A DNA stretch of 64,000 bases from Sesamum alatum (Eukaryota > Streptophyta > Magnoliopsida > Lamiales > Pedaliaceae). Both the position numbers and the translations under genes were made by a program. Below, in pieces: positions 40,311 through 52,263 of the stretch (the first letter of the stretch is position 1; each line of letters starts with the position of its first letter). The notes beneath the pieces were generated by a model. That model was not told the origin of the DNA and searched no databases. It worked only from the letters and a program-made list of their open reading frames with translations. The stretch lies in the NCBI GenBank assembly GCA_034509735.1, contig JACGWO010000003.1, positions 5,704,001-5,768,000 on the forward strand. Reading direction: 5' to 3'.

Positions 40311-42300
40311 AAAGGAATTGTGGATCGTCCCGGGAAAAGCGCGAATGCGGAAGCGCGGTATAATTAAAAAATAAATGCGGAATTTAAACATGCTTTTAAA
40401 TTAAAACACGTTTCAAAGGGTGTGCCTTTGAAATTTCCCGGGCGTTCGGTGTATCTCATGAACGAATAACATAAAATAAATCATGGAGGCCATAGGGTTG
40501 GAAAATAAAAGAGGACGAAAATCATAAACGAGACCTACCCGTTGTCGTTTTCGTCTTCAACGGCTACACGCGTTGTTCCCCGTTTTGCACCAAGATCTCG
40601 TTCTTGAGACCCTCCAAATCGTGACACACGATCCACCCACGTATCTTGCACGTCGTGCTAGCAACGAACAAGTTAATATGTTGGAGTGGATGAATCAACA
40701 ACACGTTATGAATTAACGGTATTGATCATCAAGTTCTAATGTTCCAAGAACAAGAGAACAAAGAAAATAATTTCTTGGAGTGTGAGAGAGAGAGAGAGGG
40801 CGGACGAGATGGAGGGAGAGAGAGCGAGTGTGTGTGTGTGTTGTGTGTGTTGGAATTTCATCATTAGTCAACTTGTAGGATGCTAGGGGTTTATATAGAA
40901 GAGGAGTTTAATCCTCTTTAAACTCTTCTTTTAAGAACTCTAATTTGACTAGGATTTTGACCTAGTCAAAGTCCTAGTCAAAGTAGTGTTTTGACCTAGT
41001 CAAAACAATCCTAGCCATCCATCTCTCCATTGATCTCAACCGTTGATTTAATTTTAATTTAATGGAATATTTAAAAAACCTATTTAAATATTTCCAAGAG
41101 GCTAAATAAATATAAATATTATTTAAGCCCATTAAATAAATCCCTTTGATAAATCTAATTTATCAATTTAATCCTTATATCTAATAGAAGGAATTATTTC
41201 TCCAAGAAAAAATAAAAGACCCGATTAAATCCAATTTAATCATTCCTTCACTCGAATATTTAATTCCTAATTAAATATCTAAATGTGTGTGGATAGTGTG
41301 TGACTCTTTGGGTTCACCTTTCAGCTAGACTTGGTCGGATTCCTAGAAATCCTTCCGTTACCATGGGTGGCCATCTAGCAACGGTCCATGGCACTAGAGA
41401 CTAGGTGAAATATTCAGGGATGAACATTTAGGCTCTAACAGTACACGTGTCCTTCTGTCTTCGGTCTCATCATTTAGAATCTAGGGCACGGAAAATGCAG
41501 GTACCCATTTTGGACCTAAGTGTTGGTCTGTCCTCACTAAACGCCGCAAGGGAATCCTTCCCTTCTGTTCAGTCACTGTGGCCACAGTTTTAGGGACAAG
41601 ACCTAGAGTATACATGAGACTCAACTGCCAAACCTATTGACAGGAGACAGATCCTTTCTTGGAAACTACTGTCACTTTGCACCACCAGAACTGCACTAGA
41701 CATGGCTTATGACTACCAAAGAGAATTCTGGCAATCTCTCACCATATCTAAGATACAGCTCTGATGTACAGGTAAACTCAGCAATTCCTCAAGTTCAAAG
41801 GACTTGACCTGTACCGTTGGAACAGGGAATACACGTCATACCTTGCTGATCATACTCAAGGTCCTCCGTAAGACGGTTCCCGCGAGTCACCTCAGTCAGC
41901 TGCGTCCTCGCATGCTAACCCACTAACACTGCTTAGACGACCCTCCGTCACCCGTCGATGAAACACGACAGCAGGTGCTTAGTGCAAGTCTCAAATGGAT
42001 ATCCCGGTACCCATTTTCGGGATTCCTTGACTTGGAGATTTCCGGACTGATTTGGGAAGACTGATTCCATGGACCTACCTCCAAGCGTAGTCCCAGTCCC
42101 CGAAATTGATTCTCAGTCCGTGGGCTTTGTTTGCGTAGTGAACAGATATAGAAAACAGATATAAGTGAAACACAAACAAAGTAATGCCAAATGAAATTCA
42201 CTTCTTTATTCATTAATGATTTATCAAACACCTATAATTGTCTAGACATAGGTTTACATATACCCGCCAAAATTGGCTTACATGGTCACCTATTCTAACA
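40311..42300 (-). repeat. E7 5' LTR (type A, 1,990 bp, first two bases lost)
   Basis: Begins AAAGGAATTG directly after leader sequence, so the expected TG and the PBS are absent; ends TTCTAACA at 42300 followed by the GAAGC duplication. TATA (minus) 40890-40898. Confidence 0.92.
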
Positions 42301-42305
42301 GAAGC
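42301..42305 (+). repeat. Target-site duplication GAAGC (right, E7)
   Basis: Exact match to 32121-32125; E6 gag resumes here. Confidence 0.88.
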
Positions 42306-42896
42306 CTCTCCCACTAGTACCGCCGGCGCAGATTTTTCAATCGTTGCCTATCATATCGGACCAACATATTTATCAAGTCGACAATAAATTTGGTCGAAGG
42401 AGGTAGAAAGAGACTAAAGGATCACATCGATGTACGTCTCTTTTTCAAGATCAGCTTGGAGGTCTTTGAGTTTCTCCATAAGGGATAGCATCATCACTCC
42501 ATGTTGTTGTACAGACGACCCTTCTGCCATCTTAGCTCCGAAGAATGCCTTCGTTGCAGCGTATCTAACATGCCGGTCCGAGACCGCATAGATATCTTGC
42601 AAAGAAAGCATAATCAAGCCAACATCATCTAGCCTATCGTACAACTTCTGGATCTCGTTACTCATCGAGGCCAGTACGATGTTGCAGACCTGCTGGTGGT
42701 CAGCATGCATCTACTCGAACGCCAAGCATTCTTGAGGCATTGACCCATCCGGCAAGGCCTGAGGAAGATCCTTATCCAAAATGTAAGTCTGGTTCTCGAA
42801 ATCTAAAACTATCTTAAGATTTCGCAGCCAATCATTGTAGTTTGTTCCATTAAAATTATAAGCCTCTAGTATTGGCGTTAGTGGATTCTTAGACAT
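42306..42896 (-). pseudogene. E6 gag, capsid part
   Basis: Start at 42894-42896 (MSKNPLTPILEAYNFNGTNY). A first open piece (42711-42896) ends at a stop after QECLAFE. A second (42414-42710) carries the capsid core LASMSNEIQKLYDRLDDV, KAFFGAKMAEGSSVQQHGVMMLSLMEKLKDLQADLEKE. It ends near 42414, and the E7 insertion separates it from the knuckle at 31913-31954. Confidence 0.84.
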
Positions 42897-43265
42897 ATAC
42901 ATTCAATATGTAAACATAAAAATATTAAGTAGACTATAGTAATATTATTTTCATGTTAAGACTTGGTCTTTAGTCATTAACCCCTCCCACTATTTTTGCA
43001 AAAAGCCCATCGCTCTCAAACGGGGTTCCGGAAAACCATTTTCTAGTGGGCTTGATGTCCACAAACGCAATTGTCCATGCCCCACTTTCACTATTCACAC
43101 GGAAAAAAACTTTGTGGGAGGCAACCTATACCATTCTCATCCAATGAGATCCCCAAGTTATTTTGCCCATCGCCTCTTCACATGATCCCGAGGACTCCAA
43201 GCGAATCATGTTACTCAGCGTTAGGCCCGACCCATCAACCAAATGAATATCTCAACTATCGCCCC

Positions 43266-43360
43266 CACGACTCGTGAGACAGGAAAATAGGAGCATATTC
43301 CTTTGTTCATAACAATAGCGCAACTTTCTTCCATTCCAAACGTGGCACGACTCGTGAGAC
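43266..43360 (-). repeat. Paired CACGACTCGTGAGAC repeats, E6 leader
   Basis: Exact copies at 43266-43280 and 43346-43360, conserved despite decay elsewhere. Confidence 0.76.
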
Positions 43361-44449
43361 CACGAATGGGTGAAAGTAGCTTCCTCATTACATTGCTATG
43401 GATGGAAGGCTTGGATTTAAATAGAACCATTTGACTTTTTAATCCATTAATGGGCCTAATATTTACTCGGACCATCCAAGTGAGAATAAGTTTATTAGTG
43501 ACCGAACCCTCATCATTAAGAAAGTTTTGCATGCTCGAGTTTTAACATTGAACATAAAGGATGCATTCCAAACACATCATACATCAAATACTAAAACATA
43601 CACTACATGCAAAATAAGCCTAGCACGCCCCTGTTGGATGATCACAAAGCCCAATCCTATGTGATCTACTGAGCCGCAGTGGATCTATGGTTAATCTAGG
43701 GTGGTCTACACTATTACAAAATTATAACCCATTATCATTCTAATGGGCCTTGCAACACCTCTTCATTCTTTTGGACTCTCCATCGTGGGCTCCGTCCAAC
43801 GGGCCTCTTCTTTGGCCTCTATCGCCGTGGAAGTGCTTCCTTACAATTTATTACAAGAAAATAAATAAAACCTCACTCCTAACTACACTCATTACAACTT
43901 AAATAAGAAACCCCAATCATAAGTTGGGGGTAGTACAAAAGGAGGGAGAAAGCAAACCTTATTATTTCAAGGCTAAAAACGAGAGAGAGAAAGAGAATAA
44001 TAAAACAAAGAGGCACACAGGCCTCACCCACCAAAATTTAAACCATACAGAAGGGCCATGGGCTCTGTGATCATCCCTATTGTTTATCCAATAATTAATT
44101 AATACACATTTATATCAAATATAAACATGCCCAACCAATAACTACATTCAATGCATTTATAAAAATGATATCTAATATCATAAACAACAACATAATTATA
44201 TGCAGAAATATATATATTAATAATGCAATTAAAATGGATATCAAGTATCATACATCCAATGTACCAAAAAATATTTTTTTTATTTGGAAACCATTTCCAA
44301 GTTAATCTAAGGCACAATTTAATTTTAGAAAAATCCAATTTAACTAAAATTAAAATTAGCCAAAAAATAATCATTTCAGAAATTATGCAGAAATGTGGAA
44401 AATCCAATTTTTCGAGTAAAAATAGCAAAAATGGCCTAGCTGTTCGAAA

Positions 44450-44605
44450 TCGGCCGGCCAGTAGCATTCCTAGCCGTGCGCGCGCATTGACTCCCCGTCT
44501 GCGCGCCGCGCGCGCCGACCGGCCATCTCTGAGCGGGCGCTAGCGCACGCTGCCGGGCCAGCGCCAACACGCGCGCTGGCATTGTGCAGCCGGTAGCTGT
44601 TGCCG
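44450..44605 (-). repeat. GC-rich tract in E6 leader (short form)
   Basis: GCGC-rich remnant resembling the E4 short form; few recognisable hairpin units remain. Confidence 0.62.
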
Positions 44606-44621
44606 CCTGCACTGTTCTAAA

Positions 44622-46030
44622 TGAAAGCCTAAGAAAGGCGTGTGGATCATCCCGGGAGGAGCGCAAATGCGGAAGCGCGGTATAATAAAATATTGCAAGA
44701 ATTTAAACATGCCATAAACAAGAATTAAATATAAACGTTCAAGGGGTGTTCCCTAGAACCTCCCAGGCATTCGGTGTATCTCATGAACAAAATAAATTCA
44801 GAAAATTATGGAGGCTATAGGGTTGAAAAACCGATACCAACAAAATGAGAAAACCTACCCGGTTGTCATTTTGTCTTCGAGCCACTACTTGCCTTGTTCC
44901 TCGTTTTCCTCCAAGATCTCGTATTGAGACCCTCTAAATCGTATACACAATCCACCCACGTATCTTGATCCTCGTGCTAGCGAAAAACCAAGTGTATATT
45001 ATATGGAGAGAATTGATCGATCAAACGCTATGAGATAACGTGATCAACCCTCCTTAAGTTCAATTGTATGAAACAAAAGAACTAAGAATATTTCTTGGGA
45101 AAGAGGGAGAGTGGCCGAGAGGGGGAGGAGAGACTTGTGGGGTGTGTGTGTGTGTGTGTGATTCTTGAATTTCATCATCTTTCCACAAGTGAAGGACTAG
45201 GAGTATATATAGAGGAGGAATCATTCCTCTTCAAACTCCAACTCTTGGAAGACTATTTTGACTAGGATTTTGACCTAGTCAAAGTCCTAGTCAAAGTAGC
45301 TCTTTGATTGGTCAAACCAATCCTAGCCATCCATCTCTCATTTTAATCTCAACCATTCATTTATTTTATGAAATATTTAAATCTTATTTAAATAATCCAT
45401 AGGGCAAGAAATAAATAAAATAAATAGTAATATTTATTTTAAACCCAAATATATTCTAATAAATCCAGTTCATTGGTAAAATTCCTTTTCATCCAATTAA
45501 AGGAATTAATTTTCCCAAGAAAAGAAAGATCCGATTAAATTTAATTTAATCGTCCCATCTCTTTCCAAATATTTAATTCTAAATGAAATACATTATGTGT
45601 GCAAATTGTGTGTGACTCTTTAGGTTCACCTTAAGCTAGACTTGGTCGAATTCCTAGAATCCGTCCGTTACCATGGGTGGTCGTCTAGCAACGGTCCATG
45701 GCACTAGAGACTAGGTGAATATGCGTGGGGGTGAACATTTATCCTTCTGCCTACGGTCTCACCACTTAGGGTCTAGGGCACGAAAACGTAGGTACCCATC
45801 TTGGACCTAAGTGTCGTCTTGTCCTACACTAAACACCGCAGGGAATCCTTCCCTTCTGTTCAGTTACTGTGGCCACAGATTTAGGGACAAGACTCAGAGC
45901 ACAGTGAGACGCTACTGTCAGCGCTCTGAGAAGAGACAGATCCTTTCTTAGAAACTACTGTCACGTTGCACATCATGACTGCACTAGATATGACTTATGA
46001 CTACTGAGTAACTATGACTTGGTAATCTCT
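44622..46030 (-). repeat. E6 5' LTR (type A, interrupted by E8)
   Basis: Starts TGAAAGCCTAAG and runs 1,409 bp to GGTAATCTCT, where E8 begins exactly at an LTR terminus. TATA-like (minus) 45204-45212; W-box cores near 45258-45305. The missing about 600 bp should resume beyond the window after a TCTCT copy. Confidence 0.85.
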
Positions 46031-46672
46031 TATTAGAATAGGTGACCAGAAAGCCAATAGGTTTGGCGATTTATAATCTATCTGACAACTTGATGTAAAT
46101 GTAATATTATTATGTGATGAATAAAATAAGTATTCGTCACCAATGGTACATACTTTGTTGCGCTCATTTTACATATGTTAAAATGGTGTTCTACTTACAT
46201 CGCAATAAAGCCCACAGACCACGGTTAACAACTGATACAGTTGGGCCACGCATTGGATGGTGGTCATGAAACCAACTGATTAAGAGTTGGGTCTGAAACG
46301 TTCCATGTCGAGGACCTCGAGACAGGGCATCGAGAGTCCTATTGAGACTTGCATCAAGAGTCGTGTTCATTAGATGAGTGCCGTGTTATCATCGGCGACA
46401 GGCGTGGGACGCCTACACGATTTTGATGGGTTGGTCGACTGGGCTCGAGCCGACTGGACTGACTCACGGGGATCATCATATGGAAGCCTTGGAGGCTTGG
46501 TCGGTATGACTGAATTTTCCCGGTTCCGATAGTACGGGAGTAGTCCTCGAACTTGAGGAACCATGGCAGTCGCCGTGCACAGAATGGTTGTATCTTGGAT
46601 CTAGCGAGAGGTGATCATTCTGTAAGATGATCATTATAAGCCTTGTCCAGTGCAGTCGGAATGTGTAGCGAG
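46031..46672 (+). mobile_element. E8: type B LTR head, plus strand (interrupted by E9)
   Basis: Starts TATTAGAATAGGTGACCAG (TG mutated to TA) and follows the type B LTR of 9133-9768 closely, ending at GTGTAGCGAG. Its left end is an exact LTR terminus inside the E6 LTR. Continuation with GACGGTGGATTCC expected past the window. Confidence 0.82.
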
Positions 46673-47265
46673 TATTAGAATAGGTGACCATGTAGCCAAT
46701 CTAGGTAGGCGAATTGTAACCTATATTTGAACAATTTCGAGGTTTTAATAAATCGTTAATGAATAAGAAGTGAAATTCATTTGGCATTCACTTTGTTTGT
46801 GTTCACTTTATCTGCTTTACATATCTGTTCACTGCGCAAACAAAGCCCATGAACTGAAAACATATTTCGGGGACTGGGACTAAAACTTGGAGGTAGGTCC
46901 ATGAAATCAGTTCCTGCCGAATTAGTCCAGAAATCTCCAAGTCAAGGAATCTCGAAAGTGGGTACCGAGATTCCCCTTGAGACTTGCACTAAAAGCATCT
47001 GCTGTCATATTTCATCAACGAGTGACGAAGGTCGTCCAGGCTGTGTTAGTGGGTTGGCCTGCTAGGTTGCAGCTGACTGAGGTGACTTGCGGGAACCGTC
47101 TTACGGAGGACCTTGAGTAGGCTCGGTTAGGTATGGCGTGTGTTCCCGGTTCCAACGGTACAGGTCAAATCCTTTGACTTGAGGAACTGCTGAGTTTACC
47201 TGTACATCAGGGCTGTATCTTAGATATGGTGAGAGATTGCCAAGATGTGCTTGAGTAGTCATAAG
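46673..47265 (+). mobile_element. E9: type A LTR head, plus strand (interrupted by E10)
   Basis: Starts TATTAGAATAGGTGACCATG and follows the type A LTR (as 3400-3980) to GTAGTCATAAG, where E10 begins with TGAAAG. Continuation with CCATGTCTAG expected past the window. Confidence 0.82.
47261..47265 (+). repeat. Presumed E10 target site, left copy (ATAAG)
   Basis: The 5 bp before the E10 LTR; the partner should follow its 5' LTR outside the window. Confidence 0.5.
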
Positions 47266-47394
47266 TGAAAGAAATTGTGGATCGTCCCGGGAAAAGCGCG
47301 AATGCGGAAGCGCGGTATAATTAAAAATTAAAACGGAATTTAAACATGCTTTTAAATTAAAACACGTTTCAAAGGGTGTGCCTTTGAAATTTTC
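47266..47394 (-). repeat. E10 3' LTR, first part (129 bp)
   Basis: TGAAAGAAATTGTGG to CTTTGAAATTTTC, after which E11 begins. The last six bases (ATTTTC) correspond to the ATTTC duplicated at 57861-57865, with one extra T. Confidence 0.9.
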
Positions 47395-49384
47395 TGAAAG
47401 ATTATGTGGATCGTCCGGGAAAAGCGCGAATGCGGAAGCGCGGTATAATGAAAAATTAAACGGAATTTAAACATGCTTTTAAATTAAAACACGTTTCAAA
47501 GGGTGTGCCTTTGAAATTTCCCGGGCATTCGGTGTATCTCATGAACGTATAACATTAAAATAAATCATGGAGGCCATAGGGTTGAAAATTAAAGAGGGAC
47601 GAAAATTTAAAACGAGACCTACCCGTTGTCGTTTTCGTCTTCAACGGCTACACGCGTTGTTCCCCGTTTTGCACCAAAGATCTCGTTCTTGAGACCCTCC
47701 AAATCGTGACACACGATCCACCACGTATCTTGCACGTCGTGCTAGCAACGAACAAGTGTATAATTTTGGAGTGGATGAATCAATAACACATTATCAATTA
47801 ATGGTATTGATTCATCAAGATTCTAATGTTCCAAGAACAAAAGAATCAAGAAAATAATTTTCTTGAGAGAGAGAGAGGGCGGACGAGAGAGATGGGAGAG
47901 AGAGATCCGTGTGTGTGTGTTGTAGTGTGTGTGTTGGAGATTCATCATCATGTAAATTGTAGGATGCTAGGGGTTTATATAGAAGAGGAGTTTAATCCTC
48001 TTTAAACTCCTCTTTTAAGAACTCTAATTTTGATTAGGATTTTGACCTAGTCAAAGTCCTAGTCAAACTAGTGTTTTGACCTAGTCAAAACGATCCTAGC
48101 CATCCATCTCTCCCATTGATCTCAACCGTTGATTTAATTTAATTTAATGGAATATTTAAAACCTATTTAAATATTTCCAAGAGGCTAAAATAAATATAAA
48201 TATTATTTAAGCCCATTAAATAAATTCCTTTGATAAATCCAATTTATCAATTTAATTCCTTCTATCAAATAGAAAGAATTATTTCTCCAAGAAAAATAAA
48301 GGTTCCGATTAAATCTAATTTAATCATTCCTTCACTCCAATATTTAATTCCAAATTAAATATTTAATTGTGTGTGGATAGTGTGTGACTCTTTAGGTTCA
48401 CCATTCAGCTAGACTTGGTCGGATTCCTAGAATCCGTCCGTTACATGGGTGGCCATCTAGCAACGGTCCATGGCACTAGAGACTAGGTGAAATATTCAGG
48501 GATGAACATTTAGGCTCTAACAGTACGCTTGTTCTCTTCTGTCTTCGGTCTCATCACTTAGTGTCTAGGGCACGGATAACGCAGGTACCCATCTTGGACC
48601 TAAGTGTCGGTCTGTCCTCACTAAACGCCGCAAGGGAAACCTTCCCTTCTGTTCAGTCACTGTGGCCACAGTTTTAGGGACAAGACCTAGAGCATACATG
48701 AGACTCAACTGTCAAAACCTATTGACAGGAGACAGATCCTTTCTTGGAAACTACTGTCACTTTGCACACCAGGACTGCACTAGACATGGCTTATGACTAC
48801 CAAAGAGAATTCTGGCAATCTCTCACCATATCTAAGATACAGTTCTGATGTACAGGTAAACTCAGTAAATTCCTCAAGTCAAAGGACTTGACCTGTACCG
48901 TTGGAACCGGGAATACTCGTCATACCTTGCAGACCATACTCAAGGTCCTCCGTAAGACGGTTCCCACGAGTCACCTCAGTCAGCTGCATCCTAGCAGGCT
49001 AAACCCACTAACACTGCTTAGACGATCCTCGTCACCGTCGATGAAACACGACAGCAGATGCTTAGTGCAAGTCTCAAATGGAATCCCGGTACCCATTTTC
49101 GGGATTCCTCGACTTGGAGATTTCCGGACTGATTCGGGAAGACTGATTTTCATGGACCTACCTCCAAGCGTAGTCCCAGTCCCTGAAATTGATGCTCAGT
49201 CCGTGGGCTTTGTTTGCGTAGTGAACAGATATGGAAAAATAGGTGCAAGTGAACACAAACAAAGTAATGCCAAATGAAAATTCACTTCTTTATTCATTAA
49301 TGATTTATCAAAACACTTATAATTGTCTAGACATAGGTTACATATACCCGCCAAAATTGGCTTACATGGTCACCTATTCTAACA
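47395..49384 (-). repeat. E11 3' LTR (type A, 1,990 bp)
   Basis: TGAAAGATTATGTGG...TTCTAACA. TATA (minus) 47974-47982. Shares the private start TGAAAGATTATG with 55868-57860. Confidence 0.94.
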
Positions 49385-49399
49385 ATCTCCCACTTGACC
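49385..49399 (-). promoter_or_regulatory. Polypurine tract, E11
   Basis: GGTCAAGTGGGAGAT on the minus strand, abutting the 3' LTR. Confidence 0.8.
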
Positions 49400-49400
49400 T

Positions 49401-49700
49401 TTAAAGCCAATCACCCATATGCCTAATCCCCATCTTCTCAAGATGTTGCGTATGAGCACTTTGCGACATAGGCTTTGTCAGCGGGTCTGCTGTGTTGTCT
49501 GCTGAGTTGACTCGGTCCATCCGAACGTCACCTCTTCCTACCATTTCTCTAAGAAGATGGTAGCGTCTAAGAATGTGTTTGGAACGGTGGTGAGATCTCG
49601 GTTCCTTCGCTTGCGCTATTGCACCGTTGTTATCACAGAAGATGACAACGGGCTCGGCGATGCTAGGTACCACACCCAACTCTTGGATGTAGTTTCTCAT
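49401..49700 (-). pseudogene. E11 pol: RNase H C-terminal part
   Basis: 99 codons: MRNYIQELGVVPSIAEP, FCDNNGAIAQAKEPRSHHRSKH, ADNTADPLTKPMSQSAHTQHLEK and the family end MGIRHMGDWL. This is an intact reference for the C-terminus, which E10 and E7 have lost. Confidence 0.86.
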
Positions 49701-49873
49701 CCAAACCGCTTCCTTAGCAGCTTCTGAAGCTGCTATGTAATTCAGCCTCAGTGGTGGAGTCAGCAGTGGTTGCTTGCTTGGAACTTTTCCAAGCCACTAC
49801 TCCTCCGTTGAGCTTGAATACATACCCCGATTGAGACTTGGCATCATCGTCATCAGACTGGAAGCTGGCGTCG

Positions 49874-50920
49874 CTAAAAGCCTTCCAGAATTAGTTTTCC
49901 ATTGCCATAGACTAAGAACATTTCCTTAGTCCTCCTTAGGTACCTAAGGATGCCCTTAACTGCATTCCAATGTGCCTCTCCTGCACAGGACTGATATCTG
50001 CTAGTCACGCTCAAAGCGTATGCAATGTCAGGCCTGGTGCAGTGGACCGCATATTGGATGCTACCTACGGCAGAAGCATAGGGGATGACTTTCATCTTTT
50101 CAGTTCCTCATCAGTCTGTGGGGACTGTTTCTTGGACAACTTGATCCCATGCCTCATAGGAAGGAACCCTCGTTTGGAGTTGTCCATTCGATATCTCTTT
50201 AGGACTTTCTCCCATATACGAGTTTTGGGTGAGCCCTAACATCCTTTTAGATCTGTCCCTGACAATCTGGATGCCTAGGATGTAGGATGCTTCACCCAAG
50301 TCCTTCATGGAAAACTTGGTTGACAGCCATGCTTTCGTGTTTCCTAACATTCTGACGTCATTTCCAATGAGCAGAATGTCATCCACGTAAAAGCACTAGG
50401 AACACTATGGAGCTCCCACTGACCTTCTTGTATACACAAGGGTCGGATTCGTTTTTGATGAAGTCATAACCCCGTTTACCTCATCAAATCGAATGTTCCA
50501 ACTCCGGGAAGCTTGTTTGAGGCCATAGATGGACTTCTGGAGACGACAGACTTTCTGTTCTTCTCCAGCGACCGTGAAACCCTCCGGCTGATCCATATAG
50601 ATCTCTTCTTCAACGAAGCCGTTGAGGAAGGCCGTTTTCACGTCCATCTACCATATTTCATAGTCATACCATGCTGCTATGGCAAGCAGGATCCGAATGG
50701 ATTTAGCCATGGCTACTGGCGAGTAGGTATCCTCAAAATCGACCCCGGGTCGTTGAGTGTATCCCTTAGCTACAAGCCTAGCCTTGAAGGTAGTGACCTC
50801 TCCATCAACGCCGAGTTTGCGCTTGTAGACCCACTTACAGCCCACTGGCTTAACACCTTTCGGTGGATCTACAAGTCTCCAAACTTGGTTCTCGCTCATG
50901 GAGTCCATTTCGGTTTTCAT
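49874..50920 (-). pseudogene. E11 pol: reverse transcriptase pieces
   Basis: Four open pieces: 50648-50920 (KWVYKRKLGVDGEV, KSIRILLAIAAWYDYEIW), 50405-50647 (MDVKTAFLNGFVEEEIYMDQPEGF, SIYGLKQASRSWNIRF), 50111-50386 (DDILLIGND, the YVDD box split by the frameshift, FSMKDLGEASYILGI) and 49874-50095 (SAVGSIQYAVHCTRPDIAYALS). Confidence 0.83.
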
Positions 50921-51107
50921 GGCCTCAAGCCATTTCCAGAGTCGATGTCTGACATCGCTTCCCCGTATGTCTTAGGATCGTTATCCAGAAGATCGGTCGC
51001 ACCTAGAAATCCATATCTCACTGGAGGTCTGGATTCTCTAGTGGACCTTCGGAGAAACGGGAACGTTAGTGGTAACTGTGGGCGCTGACTGTATCGGAGC
51101 CGGCGGT

Positions 51108-52263
51108 TCAGGGGCCGGGGCTGGCCTGCCTTGAGGTTGTCCTTTCATGCCTAGCATGTTGGACTTCTCTAGGTAGGTCAGTCCTCCTAGTCTCTATCCT
51201 GAATCCTCTAGGTGAGGTTTCCGCGACTGTTTCTGATGACTGAGTTCCATCACTTGATTCCTCAAGGATCAGCTCATCAGGTTGGATATCCTCCGGGAAG
51301 CCTTGCTCCAAGAATACTGCATTCCTTGAAACAAATACCTTTTGTTCCAAAGGGTCATAAAAGTAATAACCCGCAGTTTCTTTAGGGTATCCAACGAACC
51401 TGCATAGGCTAGACCTGGATTCTAGCTTATCTCCCACTAACCTCTTGACGTATGCGGGGCTACCCCACACTTTCAAGTAGTTGTAGGATGCAGGCTTGCC
51501 GTGCCATATCTCATATGGCGTTTGGGTCACTACACTAGTCGGTGCCAAATTCAATAACTTGGCTGCCGTTTCTAATGCATAACCCAAAAACGATAGGGGC
51601 AATTTGGTAAAACTCATCATGGAACGAACCATGTCCAACAGGGTTCGGTTCCTCCTTTCAGAGACGCCATTTAACTGTGGTGTTCCGGGAGGTGTCCATT
51701 CTGATATTATACCATGTTCCTTTAGATAATCTAGGAATTCGGCACTAAGGTATTCACCGCCTCGGTCTGACCGTAGGACTTTAATTTTGCAGTTGGTCTG
51801 GTTTCTCCACTTCAAGTCTGAATTCTTTAAACCTCTCAAGAGCTTCAGACTTGTACCTCATTAGGTAAACATAACCATACCGTGAATGATCATCGGTGAA
51901 GGTTATGAAGTAGGAGAACCCACCTCGGGCCTGCGTCCTTAGTGGTCCACACACGTCTGTATGGACCAAGTCCAACAGACCTGTGGCAAGCCTGCTTTGT
52001 CCTACAAAGGGCTTCTTGGTCATTTTCCCTCTTAGACAAGATTCACAAGTTGGTAGATCACTCAAGTCCCCAACCTCTAGGTTCTTTGAGTCTACCAACC
52101 TTTTCATCCTATCTTGGGATATGTGACCTAGCCTAGCGTGCCACAGACGTGCGTTCCCGTTATTATCTAATTTCCGTTTGTGTTGAGCGTTAAGAACGAA
52201 ATTCGTTTGTTGCAAGATATAGAGCCCATTATGTAATGTACCAAAGTAGATGAGCAATTCCAC
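51108..52263 (-). pseudogene. E11 pol: integrase
   Basis: Two overlapping pieces. 51781-52263 has WHARLGH, CESC and the first catalytic Asp (HTDVCGP). 51108-51839 has RSDRGGEY, NGVSERRN and the C-terminal WGSPAYVKRLVGDKL. A single extra T near 51803 separates them, between the first and second catalytic residues. Confidence 0.86.

Larger units (their letters stand above)
32126..42300 (-). mobile_element. E7: complete-structure Ty1/copia retrotransposon, minus strand
   Basis: 3' LTR 32126-34110, polypurine tract, gag-pol 34127-38146, leader, 5' LTR 40311-42300; 10,175 bp, with exact GAAGC duplications on both sides inside E6 gag. The LTRs are nearly identical, so insertion is recent relative to E6. 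The PBS and about 190 bp around it are missing at the leader/5' LTR junction, so this DNA could not template normal cDNA priming. Confidence 0.93.
42897..44621 (-). other. E6 leader (PBS-deleted)
   Basis: Collinear with other leaders, with a GC tract reduced to about 44450-44605. It joins the LTR directly at ...TGTTCTAAA/TGAAAG without a PBS. No gene seen. Confidence 0.76.
30309..46030 (-). mobile_element. E6: decayed Ty1/copia retrotransposon, minus strand, split by E7
   Basis: Pieces: pol remnant to gag linker 30309-32125, E7 insertion 32126-42300, gag 42306-42896, leader to 44621, truncated 5' LTR 44622-46030. The left end is cut at the E5 LTR and lacks RT, RNase H and the 3' LTR. A 332-bp MITE lies in the integrase-RT linker. 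The gag (YILDKDLPQALPDGS) differs from both E3 and E10 gag, marking a third internal subfamily. Confidence 0.84.
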
